Of a DNA stretch of 52,570 nt, positions 1-8,614 are shown one piece after another. The notes beneath the pieces are model-generated. The model was not told where the DNA came from and did not search any database. It saw only the letters and a program-made list of their open reading frames with translations. A program made the translations under genes and the position numbers. The stretch comes from a bacterium (GTDB taxonomy: Bacteria > Myxococcota_A > Bradymonadia > REDH01): assembly GCA_030427825.1 (NCBI GenBank), contig JAUICO010000021.1, positions 1 to 52,570 of the forward strand, in the 5' to 3' direction. The first letter of the stretch is position 1; the number at the start of each line of letters is the position of its first letter.

Positions 1-2
1 CG

Positions 3-1340
3 GCTTCTCAGCCCGCGCCGCACCACCACGCGCTCAACCGCGCTGCGGCGTCGCTGATGGACTACGATCAGACCAACGACGAAGCGCTCGGCTACATCTT
101 TGAAGTCGGCGGAAGTGAATCCGTAGAGGGTGACCCGCGAAAGTCGCCGCTCTTCGATACCCTCGACGAAGACCAACATCACATCAACGGTACCCAGAAG
201 CGTACCTTCGCGATCACTGTCGCCGTTCTCGCTGTGGCGGCGATACTGGCGCTGGTGCTCATGCCCTCGCAGACCCGCAGCGACTTCTTCTACGTCATGT
301 CCCACGACATGATCGGCAAGAAGCCGACGCTGGGCGATCTTCGCATCGCCCGTGTCGAGGCAGAAGAAGCCGCAGAGCGCGAACGCATCCTTGCCGCAGC
401 ACCAAAATACGGAAGCGTTGAGATCGTGACCGATCCGAGCAACCTGCTCGTGACATCCGAAGGTCAGCCCTCGATGATCTTCCCCGGCTCGCGAATCGAC
501 GTCACCTACCCGACGCGCAGCCGTGTCGCCTTCGAGAACATCTCGGTGACCGAGCCTTTCGTGTTCACGATTCACGGCGCCGGAAACTACCAGGACGTCG
601 TCTACACAATCGAGCCCTTCGACTCGGACACCAGCGACTGGCAGCAGGCCTACTCCGGCGACTACACCGCAACGTTGACCTTCACCCGGGACCCGGACTC
701 CGCGCGCCGACTTGTGGCTGTGCCGGAGCGCGCACCCGAGCTGAACTGGCGCCGAAACTGGCGGCCCAACATGGAGGCCGAAGAGCAGCCCCTGCAGGGC
801 ACCATCACCGTCTCTTCGGATCCGCCGGGCGCGTTGATCGCGTACAACGGCAACCAGCTCTACAATCCGGAGACGCGCGAGCCCTACCGAACGCCGCACA
901 CCTTCAACTCCTATCCAGCGCCCGCAACGGCCGAAGACCAGACTCCACGTCCGGTTACGCTGTCACGCGAAGGCATTCCGATTACGCTCCTCTACGAAGG
1001 AAAGGCACGGGCGACCTGGGGCGTGTTCAACCATGAGTTCGTCTGTGAGCCCAAAGAAGGCGCGACGCCTCCGGCAGTGGATGCGGAGAACCCGGCATGG
1101 TGGGAGTACTGCAACTACACCTACACGGCGAACGTAACGCTGCTGGACCCGCGACCTGCACCTGAAGAAGGAGCAGCGGCAGAAGGCGCTGAAGGTACCG
1201 CGGCCGCAGAAGGCGCGGATGGCACCGCGGCCGCAGAAGGCGCTGAAGGTGCCGCGCAGGAAGGTGCCACGGCCCCGGCCCCAACTCAGCAGGCGCCCAC
1301 ACCGACGCAGCAGGCACCTGCACCGCAGGGCGGACAGTAG
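3..1340 (+). CDS. PEGA-like single-pass membrane protein, 5' partial
   Basis: I do not recognise a named family. The frame is open from base 3 with coding-like GC3, and the first ATG (57) has no Shine-Dalgarno sequence, so the gene probably begins outside the window. Counted from that ATG, an acidic N-terminal segment is followed by one hydrophobic span at about residues 50-68. After it come two beta-rich modules, at about 115-215 and 250-360. The second opens GTITVSSDPPGALIAYNG, which resembles PEGA domains (surface-exposed beta modules common in myxobacterial membrane proteins). The last 55 residues are a low-complexity Ala/Glu/Gly then Pro/Gln tail encoded partly by a 27-base tandem repeat. 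The likely arrangement is a short cytoplasmic head and a long periplasmic part. It could also be the C-terminal portion of a larger signalling protein. The next gene starts 10 bases downstream. Confidence 0.7.
   Translation, partial: ASQPAPHHHALNRAAASLMDYDQTNDEALGYIFEVGGSESVEGDPRKSPLFDTLDEDQHHINGTQKRTFAITVAVLAVAAILALVLMPSQTRSDFFYVMSHDMIGKKPTLGDLRIARVEAEEAAERERILAAAPKYGSVEIVTDPSNLLVTSEGQPSMIFPGSRIDVTYPTRSRVAFENISVTEPFVFTIHGAGNYQDVVYTIEPFDSDTSDWQQAYSGDYTATLTFTRDPDSARRLVAVPERAPELNWRRNWRPNMEAEEQPLQGTITVSSDPPGALIAYNGNQLYNPETREPYRTPHTFNSYPAPATAEDQTPRPVTLSREGIPITLLYEGKARATWGVFNHEFVCEPKEGATPPAVDAENPAWWEYCNYTYTANVTLLDPRPAPEEGAAAEGAEGTAAAEGADGTAAAEGAEGAAQEGATAPAPTQQAPTPTQQAPAPQGGQ
1173..1253 (+). repeat. 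Three in-frame 27-base tandem repeats
   Basis: Three consecutive 27-base units encode AAAEGAEGT, AAAEGADGT and AAAEGAEGA in the low-complexity C-terminal tail of the PEGA-like protein. Unit length is a multiple of three, so copy-number change would keep the frame. Confidence 0.75.
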
Positions 1341-1350
1341 GGCCGCAACG

Positions 1351-2127
1351 GTGGCCCGAATCCAACGGCGACAACTGGGCCGGCGAATCGCCTGGCTGGA
1401 AGTGGACGCGGACGATGCTCCGGTTTCCATCTGGGACACGATCGACGACGCCCTCGCCGGCCTGCCGACACCGATTCCGGCCGCAGGCTGGGAGCACGCA
1501 CGTGTTCTCGCGCCGGTCACACCTTCTAAGATCGTCTGTGTAGGTCTCAACTACCATGCGCACGCGCGCGAGATGGGTCGAGAGCTGCCGGAAGAGCCGC
1601 TGATTTTCCTCAAGCCATCGACCGCGCTGCTGGACCCGGGCATGAGCATCGAGCTGCCCCCGTCATCGCAGAACGTACACCACGAAGGTGAGCTGGCCAT
1701 CGTAATCAGCAAACGATGCAGCAGGGTACGCGCAGAGGATGCGCTCAACTACGTCGCCGGCTACACGATCATGAACGACGTCACCGCGCGCGACATTCAG
1801 AAGCGCGAAGGTCGATACACGCGGGCAAAGGGCTTCGACACCTTCGCTCCGTTGGGCCCTACCCTTGTCACGGACCTGGACCCAGACGCCGTGAGCATTG
1901 AGGTGCGCGTCAATGGAGAGCTGCGCCAGCAGTCCTCGTGCTCGGACCTGATCTTCCCAATCCCTGCACTGATCGCATTCATCTCTGAGGCAATGACGCT
2001 GCTTCCGGGGGACGTGATCAGTACGGGAACGCCCTCAGGCGTCGGCCCCATCAGCGACGGCGACACCGTAGACGTCTCCATCACGTCGATTGGCCGCCTC
2101 AGCAATCCGGTCAGCGCGTCAGCGTAA
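1351..2127 (+). CDS. Fumarylacetoacetate hydrolase (FAH) family protein
   Basis: A 258-residue protein with the FAH catalytic fold. The segment KIVCVGLNYHAHAREMG leads into the domain. HHEGELAIVI supplies the paired acidic metal ligands and NDVTARDIQKR the third Asp, the usual Mg/Mn site of FAHD1-like hydrolases and decarboxylases. The GTPSGVG motif near the C-terminus is also typical. Members act on 2,4-diketoacids, oxaloacetate or catechol-pathway intermediates; the substrate cannot be told from sequence. The reading frame is open back to 1219, but those codons overlap the previous gene and encode Arg-rich non-conserved sequence, so GTG at 1351, ten bases after the upstream stop, is preferred. 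The 3' end overlaps the convergent phosphodiesterase gene by 17 bases. Confidence 0.9.
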   Translation: MARIQRRQLGRRIAWLEVDADDAPVSIWDTIDDALAGLPTPIPAAGWEHARVLAPVTPSKIVCVGLNYHAHAREMGRELPEEPLIFLKPSTALLDPGMSIELPPSSQNVHHEGELAIVISKRCSRVRAEDALNYVAGYTIMNDVTARDIQKREGRYTRAKGFDTFAPLGPTLVTDLDPDAVSIEVRVNGELRQQSSCSDLIFPIPALIAFISEAMTLLPGDVISTGTPSGVGPISDGDTVDVSITSIGRLSNPVSASA

Positions 2128-2953
2128 ACTGCATGCGGTCACGAGCCGCGACGGTCTCGGCAAATACGCGACGCGCCTGCGCCGCCATGCGATCAACGTC
2201 TTCATCACAGCGGCCGGCGTCATGGTGTGTCATCACCAGACGCCCGACTTCCGCACGACCCGCAAACTCGGCGGCCTGGATGTTGGTTGAGTGCCCCCAG
2301 CCCACGCGGCTCGGATACTCGTCAGCAGTATACTGGGCATCGACGATGAGGATGTCGGCGCCACGGCTGAAGTCGAGCACCGTATCGTCCGGCAACTCCG
2401 CGATCTCAATATCGGTCAGGAACACCAGCGATGAGCTTCCCCAGGTGAACCGGAAGCAGCTGCAACCACCCGGGTGCTGCCCCTCGATCCAGGAGTATGC
2501 AATGCCCGCGTAGCTGTCGGTGCCGGACTCCTCAAGCTCGAACCCCCTGACGTTGGCCTTGACCAGCTCGCCGACGGGAACCGGGAACACCGGAGGCCGG
2601 TGCATATTCACGACGCCTTCGAGAGCGGTAACGCCATCCCGCGGCACGCCGTGCACCTCGACCTTCGCGGCCCCGCTGAACAGGGGCGCGTAGTGCGGCA
2701 GGCCTACGATGTGATCCCAGTGCATGTGCGAGACGAGCAGGCGAAGCGAACCATCGCCGAGCGGAGCCTCACGCCCCATGGCCGCAAATCCGCTGCCGGC
2801 GTCAACGACCAGTCGCCCCTCTGCGGTGCGGAGCTCAAGACAGGTCGTCATGCCGCCGTAGCGTGTGAAGGCCTCACCCTGAACCGAGACACCGCCTCGG
2901 CTGCCCCAGATCGTCGCCTCAAGCGCGCCCGGTGCGGGCGCCTCAATGGTCAT
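2111..2953 (-). CDS. Metallo-beta-lactamase-fold phosphodiesterase, PhnP-like
   Basis: A 280-residue hydrolase. The N-terminus carries IWGSRGGVSVQGEAFTRYGG followed by MTTC, matching the WGxRGS...YGGNTSC signature of the PhnP / phosphoribosyl cyclic phosphodiesterase group (COG1235). The zinc site is clear: SHMHWDHIVGLP gives HxHxDH, and FLTDIE and MTHHD supply later ligands. Expected activity is hydrolysis of a phosphodiester in the cytoplasm; the substrate is unknown. The frame is open to 3175, but conserved sequence begins right after ATG 2953, which has a GAGGTG just upstream, so that start is chosen. The gene is convergent with the FAH-family gene and their coding ends overlap by 17 bases. 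Confidence 0.88.
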   Translation of the reverse strand: MTIEAPAPGALEATIWGSRGGVSVQGEAFTRYGGMTTCLELRTAEGRLVVDAGSGFAAMGREAPLGDGSLRLLVSHMHWDHIVGLPHYAPLFSGAAKVEVHGVPRDGVTALEGVVNMHRPPVFPVPVGELVKANVRGFELEESGTDSYAGIAYSWIEGQHPGGCSCFRFTWGSSSLVFLTDIEIAELPDDTVLDFSRGADILIVDAQYTADEYPSRVGWGHSTNIQAAEFAGRAEVGRLVMTHHDAGRCDEDVDRMAAQARRVFAETVAARDRMQFTLTR

Positions 2954-3371
2954 CGACACCTCAGCGTAGGAGGTGCCCAATGCATCAAGACCCCGTCGCT
3001 CAGGATCCTGCGGAGGGCGGCCGAAGCTGCGCTCACAGAAGTGTCGATACGGGGCGGGTCCATCGCTGGCTGGGCAGATTTCGTGACGCCTCTCCGTGTG
3101 GGGCCGCGCTGCGGCTGTGCGTTGATTGCCTGAGAATGAACCCCGGTCGGGGACGTTGCCCCCCCGAACCGCCAAAACAGCGTCGAGTACGTACCTATCG
3201 TGCGCCTCGCAGCGAGATGTGTCAATTCAGCGACACGGCGATTGTACCAGCCTCGCGGATATACAGGCAAAGATCACGAACGCACCGGGCATCGTGACAC
3301 CCCGCGATTGCATTCGCTGCGCTGCGGTACCAGGTTCTGTCCCTTCCAGGAACCGAATCGGGAAAACACTC

Positions 3372-6137
3372 ATGACGGACAGGGGCTCGGATCGCGCGCT
3401 GGTAGACGCCATCGTTCGACAACTGAGTGAGTCTGAACGCAGCGACCTGATGCAGCTCCTCGACGTCGACGAGGACGCCGCACTCTCCGCGGCGATCGGC
3501 GATCACGAGGGGATTCGACGGCGCGCGGCGGGACTCAACGATGGCGACCGGAGCGCCCTCGCTGCAATTGTAGGCGAGCACCCGTTCTACGAAGACCGCT
3601 ATCGCCCCGACGCCGAGAGCCACAGTATTCTCAGAGCCGCCGGCCTCGCCTTTGTTGTCGGAGACGACCAGATCGGCGCAGAGGTCGTGGTGCCGCTTGA
3701 GGTGCGCGTCGCGCTGCTGAGCGAAGGCGTTATCGTTGAGGCTGACCTCGCGGCGCATCTCGCCTGCGCGGATGAGAGCGAGGTGCACCGGCTGGCGGCG
3801 CTCCACGGCGTCGATCTGGAGCCCGGCGACCTGCTGCAACAGGCGATCGCTCTTGCCGACGCCATCACTGAGCGCGACGCGATCGAGGACCTGTACAATT
3901 CACTGGGAGAGGGTTCACGTGCCCTTCTCTTCTGGCTCTGCGAACGCGACAGACCGGCAACGGACGAGGTGATCCGCGGGTGGCGCGCGAATGGGAATTC
4001 GGGCGCCGAAGACAGCGGAGGTGGTGGACTGGTCCTTGAGCGACTCGGCCTGGCGTTGCGCGTCGAGACGGATGCAGCCACGGCTATGGTCGTGCCTACT
4101 GACATCCGCACCGCCCTGACCCCAATCTTCGACGATGCTTTCGCCGCGCGCGCTGCGGGCGCCTGGGCCGCTCTACGAAACTCCGCCCTGCCCTCGACGA
4201 GGGACAGCTTTCCTCGTGGCGCCGGGGGCGATCCGCCGGCCGCCGCACGATACCGATTCGCGCGCGGCATGGTCTGGCCGCCCGAGGTCGAATCCAACAG
4301 CCTCGACGCACTGCTCGTTGAGCTGCACGTCCTGAACGGCGACGGGGGCAGCGCAGAGCTGGCATCCTGGTTCATGGACGTCTCCACGCCGGACGCTTTT
4401 GCGCGCACGGCGCTTCGAGTGTGGTGTGGCGCGCTGGACGATCGGTACACCCGCACGCTGCTCGAGCCGGCCGGAGCCGACTGTACCCTGGCGACCGAGT
4501 ACATCCTCGCGGGTAGCGGAGAGCCGAGCCTGGATCGCGAGATCTGGGTGGGATTTCTTTCAGCCATTCGCGCACACATCGTGTTTGTTCTGGGTGTCCT
4601 TCCCGCCAACCACTGGTTCCGCATTGACATGCTGGCACAGTGGCTGCTCGCGACCTACCAACGCACCGTGTGGAACGTATTGCGCGTTGCGGCGCTGGGC
4701 ACCGAGTTTCCGGCAGAGGCGCTTCCCGTACCGGCCTCGCAGGTCGGTCCGCACATGCTGGAGGGCTTCCGCACCGCGCTGACGGTGCTGGCTCGTGAGT
4801 TCTTCGAGCCCATCGGCGCGATGCAGCTGGACTCGTCTGAGACCCTGTTCATGACGAACTCGGAGGCGTTTCGGGCGTTTCGCGAATTCGAACCGTGGTT
4901 CGACGAGGTCTGGGCGTCTGAAGAGGCCGTCATCGGAGACGATATCGACCTGTGGTTGCCCCTTCCGGTCGATACCGGAGCGCTCGTACGCGGTGTCGCC
5001 GACCTCAGCTGGCAGAGTGACACGGTGTTGGAGAGTTCCTTCCAGATTCACGCACACGACATCGTTCGGCTGGCCACCTGGGCAACGCCGCTGCATACCG
5101 GCACCGGGCTGGCCTTCGTGTTCGATCCCGCTTCTATCAAACGTGGATATGCCGGCGACGAATCCGCCGAGGACTTTCTGTTGTGGCTGACGGTTCGCAC
5201 CGGGGACGTGCTGCCTGATGCCCTGCGTGCCTTCTTCCGCGTCTCGTCGACTGCGGCGGACTCGGTCCACGGCGCGCAGCGAATGGCGGCCGCGGTCGCT
5301 CTCGCCACTGAGCTCGTAGAGGCTCTCGACGACTGGGCTGACGCCCCGCCCCTGCGACTGATGGAGACGATCCGCAGCTGGGGTTCGGCCGCAGAACCTG
5401 CAATCCGCGAGCGCCTCTCCGAACGGATCGAGGCCGGGGAGTGGCAGAGCGCAGACGCCCGCCACCTCTGCGTGCTGGCCGGCGAAGCAGGCGCCGACAG
5501 CGCCGTCCCGCTATTGCTACGCGCCCTCGCGGAAGGCGACAACGAAGGCGTCGAAGGTGCCGCGTCCATCGCCATCGCACGCATTGGCGGCGCGGCGGCT
5601 GAGGGCGTGTGTCAGCTGCTGGAAGACCCGCAGCTGCGACCGGACAAGCGCATGCTGGCCGCCGGCACCATCGCCGGCATGTGCGCGCTTCATCCGCACC
5701 TCGCCGACGTACTGATGTCCTCTCTGACTTCGGCACTTGGGAAGTGGGACCCGGACGATGTCGAGGGCACCACCCTGCTCGCGGTACATATCGCCGAGAC
5801 CGGACATCCTGCCGCCGAAACACTGCTGTATCGGGTGCGGGATCAGGGACTGTGGGAAGACAGCGTCCTACCTTTCGACGAGGTGCTCTGGATCAGTTCT
5901 CTGTCACCGGCCATCTGGGGACATCCGGTGTTTGCCGGCCCGCTGTGCAACCTCTACCCGAACGACGTGGAATCGAATGAACTGCTAAAGCTCGCGGGCG
6001 TGGACGACCTGCTGACCGAAGGTGGTTTCAGCCGTGACACCCTGCCGGGAATGCCGGCGGAGCGATCCACAGAACACGCGGCGGAGGGGCAGCGGTCGCG
6101 AAAGAGGCGGCGAAGCCGACGAGACGATGGAGAATAG
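3372..6137 (+). CDS. Large HEAT-like repeat protein of unknown function
   Basis: A 921-residue soluble protein with no signal peptide or membrane span, not assigned to a named family. The C-terminal third (about 660-800) has helical pairs such as GAASIAIARIGGAAAEGV and MLAAGTIAGMCAL, which look like degenerate HEAT repeats, suggesting a protein-binding solenoid. The N-terminal third is acidic and helical. The extreme C-terminus is basic (RSRKRRRSRRDD). The frame is open upstream to 3126, but those codons look non-coding, and ATG 3372 begins the acidic helical region. The stop overlaps the start of the site-2 protease gene, and that gene overlaps the FAD dehydrogenase, so the three are probably co-translated. 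Function is not predicted. Confidence 0.8.
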   Translation: MTDRGSDRALVDAIVRQLSESERSDLMQLLDVDEDAALSAAIGDHEGIRRRAAGLNDGDRSALAAIVGEHPFYEDRYRPDAESHSILRAAGLAFVVGDDQIGAEVVVPLEVRVALLSEGVIVEADLAAHLACADESEVHRLAALHGVDLEPGDLLQQAIALADAITERDAIEDLYNSLGEGSRALLFWLCERDRPATDEVIRGWRANGNSGAEDSGGGGLVLERLGLALRVETDAATAMVVPTDIRTALTPIFDDAFAARAAGAWAALRNSALPSTRDSFPRGAGGDPPAAARYRFARGMVWPPEVESNSLDALLVELHVLNGDGGSAELASWFMDVSTPDAFARTALRVWCGALDDRYTRTLLEPAGADCTLATEYILAGSGEPSLDREIWVGFLSAIRAHIVFVLGVLPANHWFRIDMLAQWLLATYQRTVWNVLRVAALGTEFPAEALPVPASQVGPHMLEGFRTALTVLAREFFEPIGAMQLDSSETLFMTNSEAFRAFREFEPWFDEVWASEEAVIGDDIDLWLPLPVDTGALVRGVADLSWQSDTVLESSFQIHAHDIVRLATWATPLHTGTGLAFVFDPASIKRGYAGDESAEDFLLWLTVRTGDVLPDALRAFFRVSSTAADSVHGAQRMAAAVALATELVEALDDWADAPPLRLMETIRSWGSAAEPAIRERLSERIEAGEWQSADARHLCVLAGEAGADSAVPLLLRALAEGDNEGVEGAASIAIARIGGAAAEGVCQLLEDPQLRPDKRMLAAGTIAGMCALHPHLADVLMSSLTSALGKWDPDDVEGTTLLAVHIAETGHPAAETLLYRVRDQGLWEDSVLPFDEVLWISSLSPAIWGHPVFAGPLCNLYPNDVESNELLKLAGVDDLLTEGGFSRDTLPGMPAERSTEHAAEGQRSRKRRRSRRDDGE

Positions 6138-6813
6138 CGCCAAAGAAGAGAAGCGCGGCCTGCGCCTGTTTGGCTTTCCGGTCACGGCGGATTTCGGCGC
6201 CCTCTTCCTGCTCGCTTTCATCGTGCTCATGCAGGAGAGCGGCGGTCCGATGGGGATTCTCATCGGCTTCGTCGCCGCGTCTGTTGCTGCGCTCAGTATC
6301 CTCGCTCACGAGCTTGGACATGCCTTCGCGGTTCGCGGGTTTGGCTACGGTACGCCCGAGATTCGGTTCACAACTTTTGGTGGAGTAACGGTGTGGCGCG
6401 GCAGGACGCAGCCGCGGCATCACATCCTGATTGCGCTGGCCGGCCCGGCGGTCAGCCTCGGAACCGGCGGGCTGGTGTTTGGTCTGGTGTACCTGTTTGG
6501 AATGCCCGGTGACGGCTTCGCTGTCGCGTCGATCGCGATCCGCTGGTTTGTTTGGATCAATCTGATCTGGGGCGCGTTCAATCTGCTGCCGATGTATCCC
6601 CTGGACGGCGGCCAGATCGTGCGAGCTGCGTTCGCCACACGCATGGAGCCCCTCGATGCGGTGCGTCGCTCTGCTATTCTGTCCATCATTGTCGGGTTGC
6701 TCGCCGTCGGGGCGGCCATCTGGAAGGGGTACATCTTCGCCGCTGTGTTGATCGGGTACATGGGCTTTGAGAACTGGAAGACGCTGTCGCAGCTCAGAGA
6801 ACAGAGTGAGTGA
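6127..6813 (+). CDS. Site-2 protease family zinc metalloprotease (M50)
   Basis: A 228-residue integral membrane protein. HELGH at residues 61-65 is the HExxH zinc and catalytic motif inside a membrane helix. NLLPMYPLDGG at about 152-162 is the second conserved motif, whose Asp is the third zinc ligand. Hydrophobic spans lie at about 22-58, 98-125, 135-155 and 183-212. There is no PDZ or CBS domain, so this is a minimal core enzyme like the SpoIVFB or Rv-type short S2Ps. The family cleaves membrane-bound substrates such as anti-sigma factors; the target is unknown. ATG 6127 lies inside the end of the upstream gene (stop 6137), so translation is coupled. The frame is open to 6022, but the earlier codons read the upstream gene out of frame. 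Confidence 0.92.
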   Translation: MENSAKEEKRGLRLFGFPVTADFGALFLLAFIVLMQESGGPMGILIGFVAASVAALSILAHELGHAFAVRGFGYGTPEIRFTTFGGVTVWRGRTQPRHHILIALAGPAVSLGTGGLVFGLVYLFGMPGDGFAVASIAIRWFVWINLIWGAFNLLPMYPLDGGQIVRAAFATRMEPLDAVRRSAILSIIVGLLAVGAAIWKGYIFAAVLIGYMGFENWKTLSQLREQSE

Positions 6814-8413
6814 GACAACGTCCCGGATCTGGCGCGTTGCGAATGTCGTCCGCAGGCTCGGCGATAGCGACGAGCAGGTGCTCGCGACCGCCTGCGAGCG
6901 CGTCGGTGTCACCGTAGCCGATGTGGCCTCGTGGCGGGTGCTGCGTCGCTCCCTCGACGCACGCGGTCGGCGCGCGCCGAGCTACGTGCTCCAAGTCGAG
7001 CTCGTACTGGGTCCCGGAGTCGATCCTGTCGAGGCGGCCCACGGGAGCGCGCGACGTTGGGAGGCGCCCGTGGCGAAGTCCGTGCCGCGGGCAGCACGCC
7101 CGGACCGGCGGCCGATCATCATCGGCAGCGGGCCCTGTGGCCTCTTCGCGGCGCTGCGAATGGTAGAAGCGGGCCTGCGGCCGATCCTTATTGAGCGCGG
7201 AAAACCGGTCGAGACGCGCGCGAAAGACGTGGCGGCGCTTATGGGCCGCGGCACGATCAACGAAGACTCCAACCTGTGCTTCGGTGAAGGCGGAGCAGGG
7301 ACGTGGAGCGACGGCAAGCTGTATACCCGTATCGGCCGCGACCACATTCCCTACGTGTTGGACACCTTTGTCCGCATGGGCGGCCCCCAGCGCATCCTGG
7401 TGGACAGCAGACCACACCTCGGCACGGACCGCCTGGTGGCGATCCTCAAGGCGTTTCGCGCCCTTCTCGTGGACGCCGGCTGCGAGGTCATCTTCAACGC
7501 CGCCGTCACGAAGCTCAACGTCAGCGACGGGCGCTGTACCGGCGTCACGCTTCGCGACGGTCAACGAATCGACGGCGATGGCGTCATCCTGGCTACAGGC
7601 CACTCCGCTCGCGACCTGTATCGCGAGCTGGCGGCGGGCGGTGTCGCGATGGAGGCGACCGGCTTCGCAGTCGGCTTTCGCGTGGAACACCCGCAGCAGC
7701 TGATCAATGAGGCGCAATACGGCGAGTGGAGCGAACACGAAGAGCTGCCCGCTGCCATCTACGAGGTGAAGGCCGATGGTCCGCGTCCGGGGTACTCCTT
7801 CTGCATGTGCCCCGGCGGCAGCGTTGTCCCGACTCCGACCCGCGAGGGTGAAGTCTGTGTCAACGGCATGTCCCACTCCGCCCGCTCGGGACACTATGCG
7901 AACTCCGCGATCGTAACGACGGTCAGTCCCGCCGATGTCGCGCGCTGGGTGGGCGGCGATCCCCTGCTTGCGGGGCTTCGCTTCCAGGAGCGCTGCGAGC
8001 GGGCTGCATGGGAGCTCGGCGGTGGCGCCTTCGTCGCGCCGGCGCAGAAACTCACGGATTATCTGACGGGTGCCGTCGCCACCACGCTTCGGCGTACCAC
8101 GTACAAGCGGGGTGTGACCTCGACCTCGCTCGATGGATGCTATCCTGACGAAGTGCATGAGGCGCTCAAGGCAGCGCTTTCTCGCTTCGACAGACAGGTG
8201 AGGGGCTTCGTCACGGACGAGGCGGTCCTGATTGGCGTAGAGACTCGAACGAGCGCTCCGGTGCGCATTTTGCGGGACTCCGAAAGCTGTCAGAGCGAGT
8301 CCCTTCGCGACCTGTATCCGGCGGGCGAAGGAGCCGGCTTCGCCGGCGGAATCGTGAGCGCTGCGGTGGATGGAATTCGGGTCGCAGATGCTCTCATGGC
8401 GTCTTCTGAATGA
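6806..8413 (+). CDS. FAD-dependent dehydrogenase (COG2509-like)
   Basis: A 535-residue flavoprotein. Residues 1-90 form an N-terminal domain (RRSLDARGRRAPSYVLQVEL) like that of the COG2509 oxidoreductases. IIIGSGPCGLFAALRMVEAG at about 104-123 is the dinucleotide-binding Rossmann motif, and IERGK follows at the end of the second strand. GEGGAGTWSDGKLYTRIG is the characteristic loop of this group. ILATGHSARD and a C-terminal YPAGEGAGFAGGIVSAAVDG complete the FAD fold. The electron acceptor and substrate of this family are not established. GTG 6806 is chosen because it overlaps the previous stop (6811-6813) and the conserved domain starts immediately; the frame opens at 6767. Probably co-translated with the site-2 protease. 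Confidence 0.88.
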   Translation: MSETTSRIWRVANVVRRLGDSDEQVLATACERVGVTVADVASWRVLRRSLDARGRRAPSYVLQVELVLGPGVDPVEAAHGSARRWEAPVAKSVPRAARPDRRPIIIGSGPCGLFAALRMVEAGLRPILIERGKPVETRAKDVAALMGRGTINEDSNLCFGEGGAGTWSDGKLYTRIGRDHIPYVLDTFVRMGGPQRILVDSRPHLGTDRLVAILKAFRALLVDAGCEVIFNAAVTKLNVSDGRCTGVTLRDGQRIDGDGVILATGHSARDLYRELAAGGVAMEATGFAVGFRVEHPQQLINEAQYGEWSEHEELPAAIYEVKADGPRPGYSFCMCPGGSVVPTPTREGEVCVNGMSHSARSGHYANSAIVTTVSPADVARWVGGDPLLAGLRFQERCERAAWELGGGAFVAPAQKLTDYLTGAVATTLRRTTYKRGVTSTSLDGCYPDEVHEALKAALSRFDRQVRGFVTDEAVLIGVETRTSAPVRILRDSESCQSESLRDLYPAGEGAGFAGGIVSAAVDGIRVADALMASSE

Positions 8414-8446
8414 CGCGTCGCGTCAAACGCTGTGGGGGGCGGGATC

Positions 8447-8477
8447 GCCGCAACGTTTTGATATTGGCGGCCTTTTT
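8447..8477 (+). terminator. Weak intrinsic terminator candidate
   Basis: GCCGC (8447-8451) can pair with GCGGC (8467-8471), and the right arm runs directly into CTTTTT. The stem is only five base pairs with a 15-base loop, so the call is weak. It lies 34 bases after the FAD dehydrogenase stop and separates it from the next gene. Confidence 0.35.
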
Positions 8478-8614
8478 AGCGTGACAGTGCTTCTCTCGAT
8501 CTGATAGAAGCCCGCATCCCGGACGTTGTCGTAAGGCGTGCTTTTCGACCCCGGGACCGGGCCGTGTTTGCGGCCTGTTTTATTGAAATCCGATCCTTTC
8601 CCACAGGTGAGTTT

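Noticed and set aside
1219..1350. N-terminal extension of the FAH-family protein
   Set aside because: These codons overlap the preceding gene in another frame and encode Arg/Pro-rich sequence not found in the family; GTG 1351 is the better start.
6794..8158. Long minus-strand open frame of 454 codons
   Set aside because: It lies wholly antisense to the FAD dehydrogenase, has no conserved motif and is explained by the high GC content, which keeps antisense frames open.
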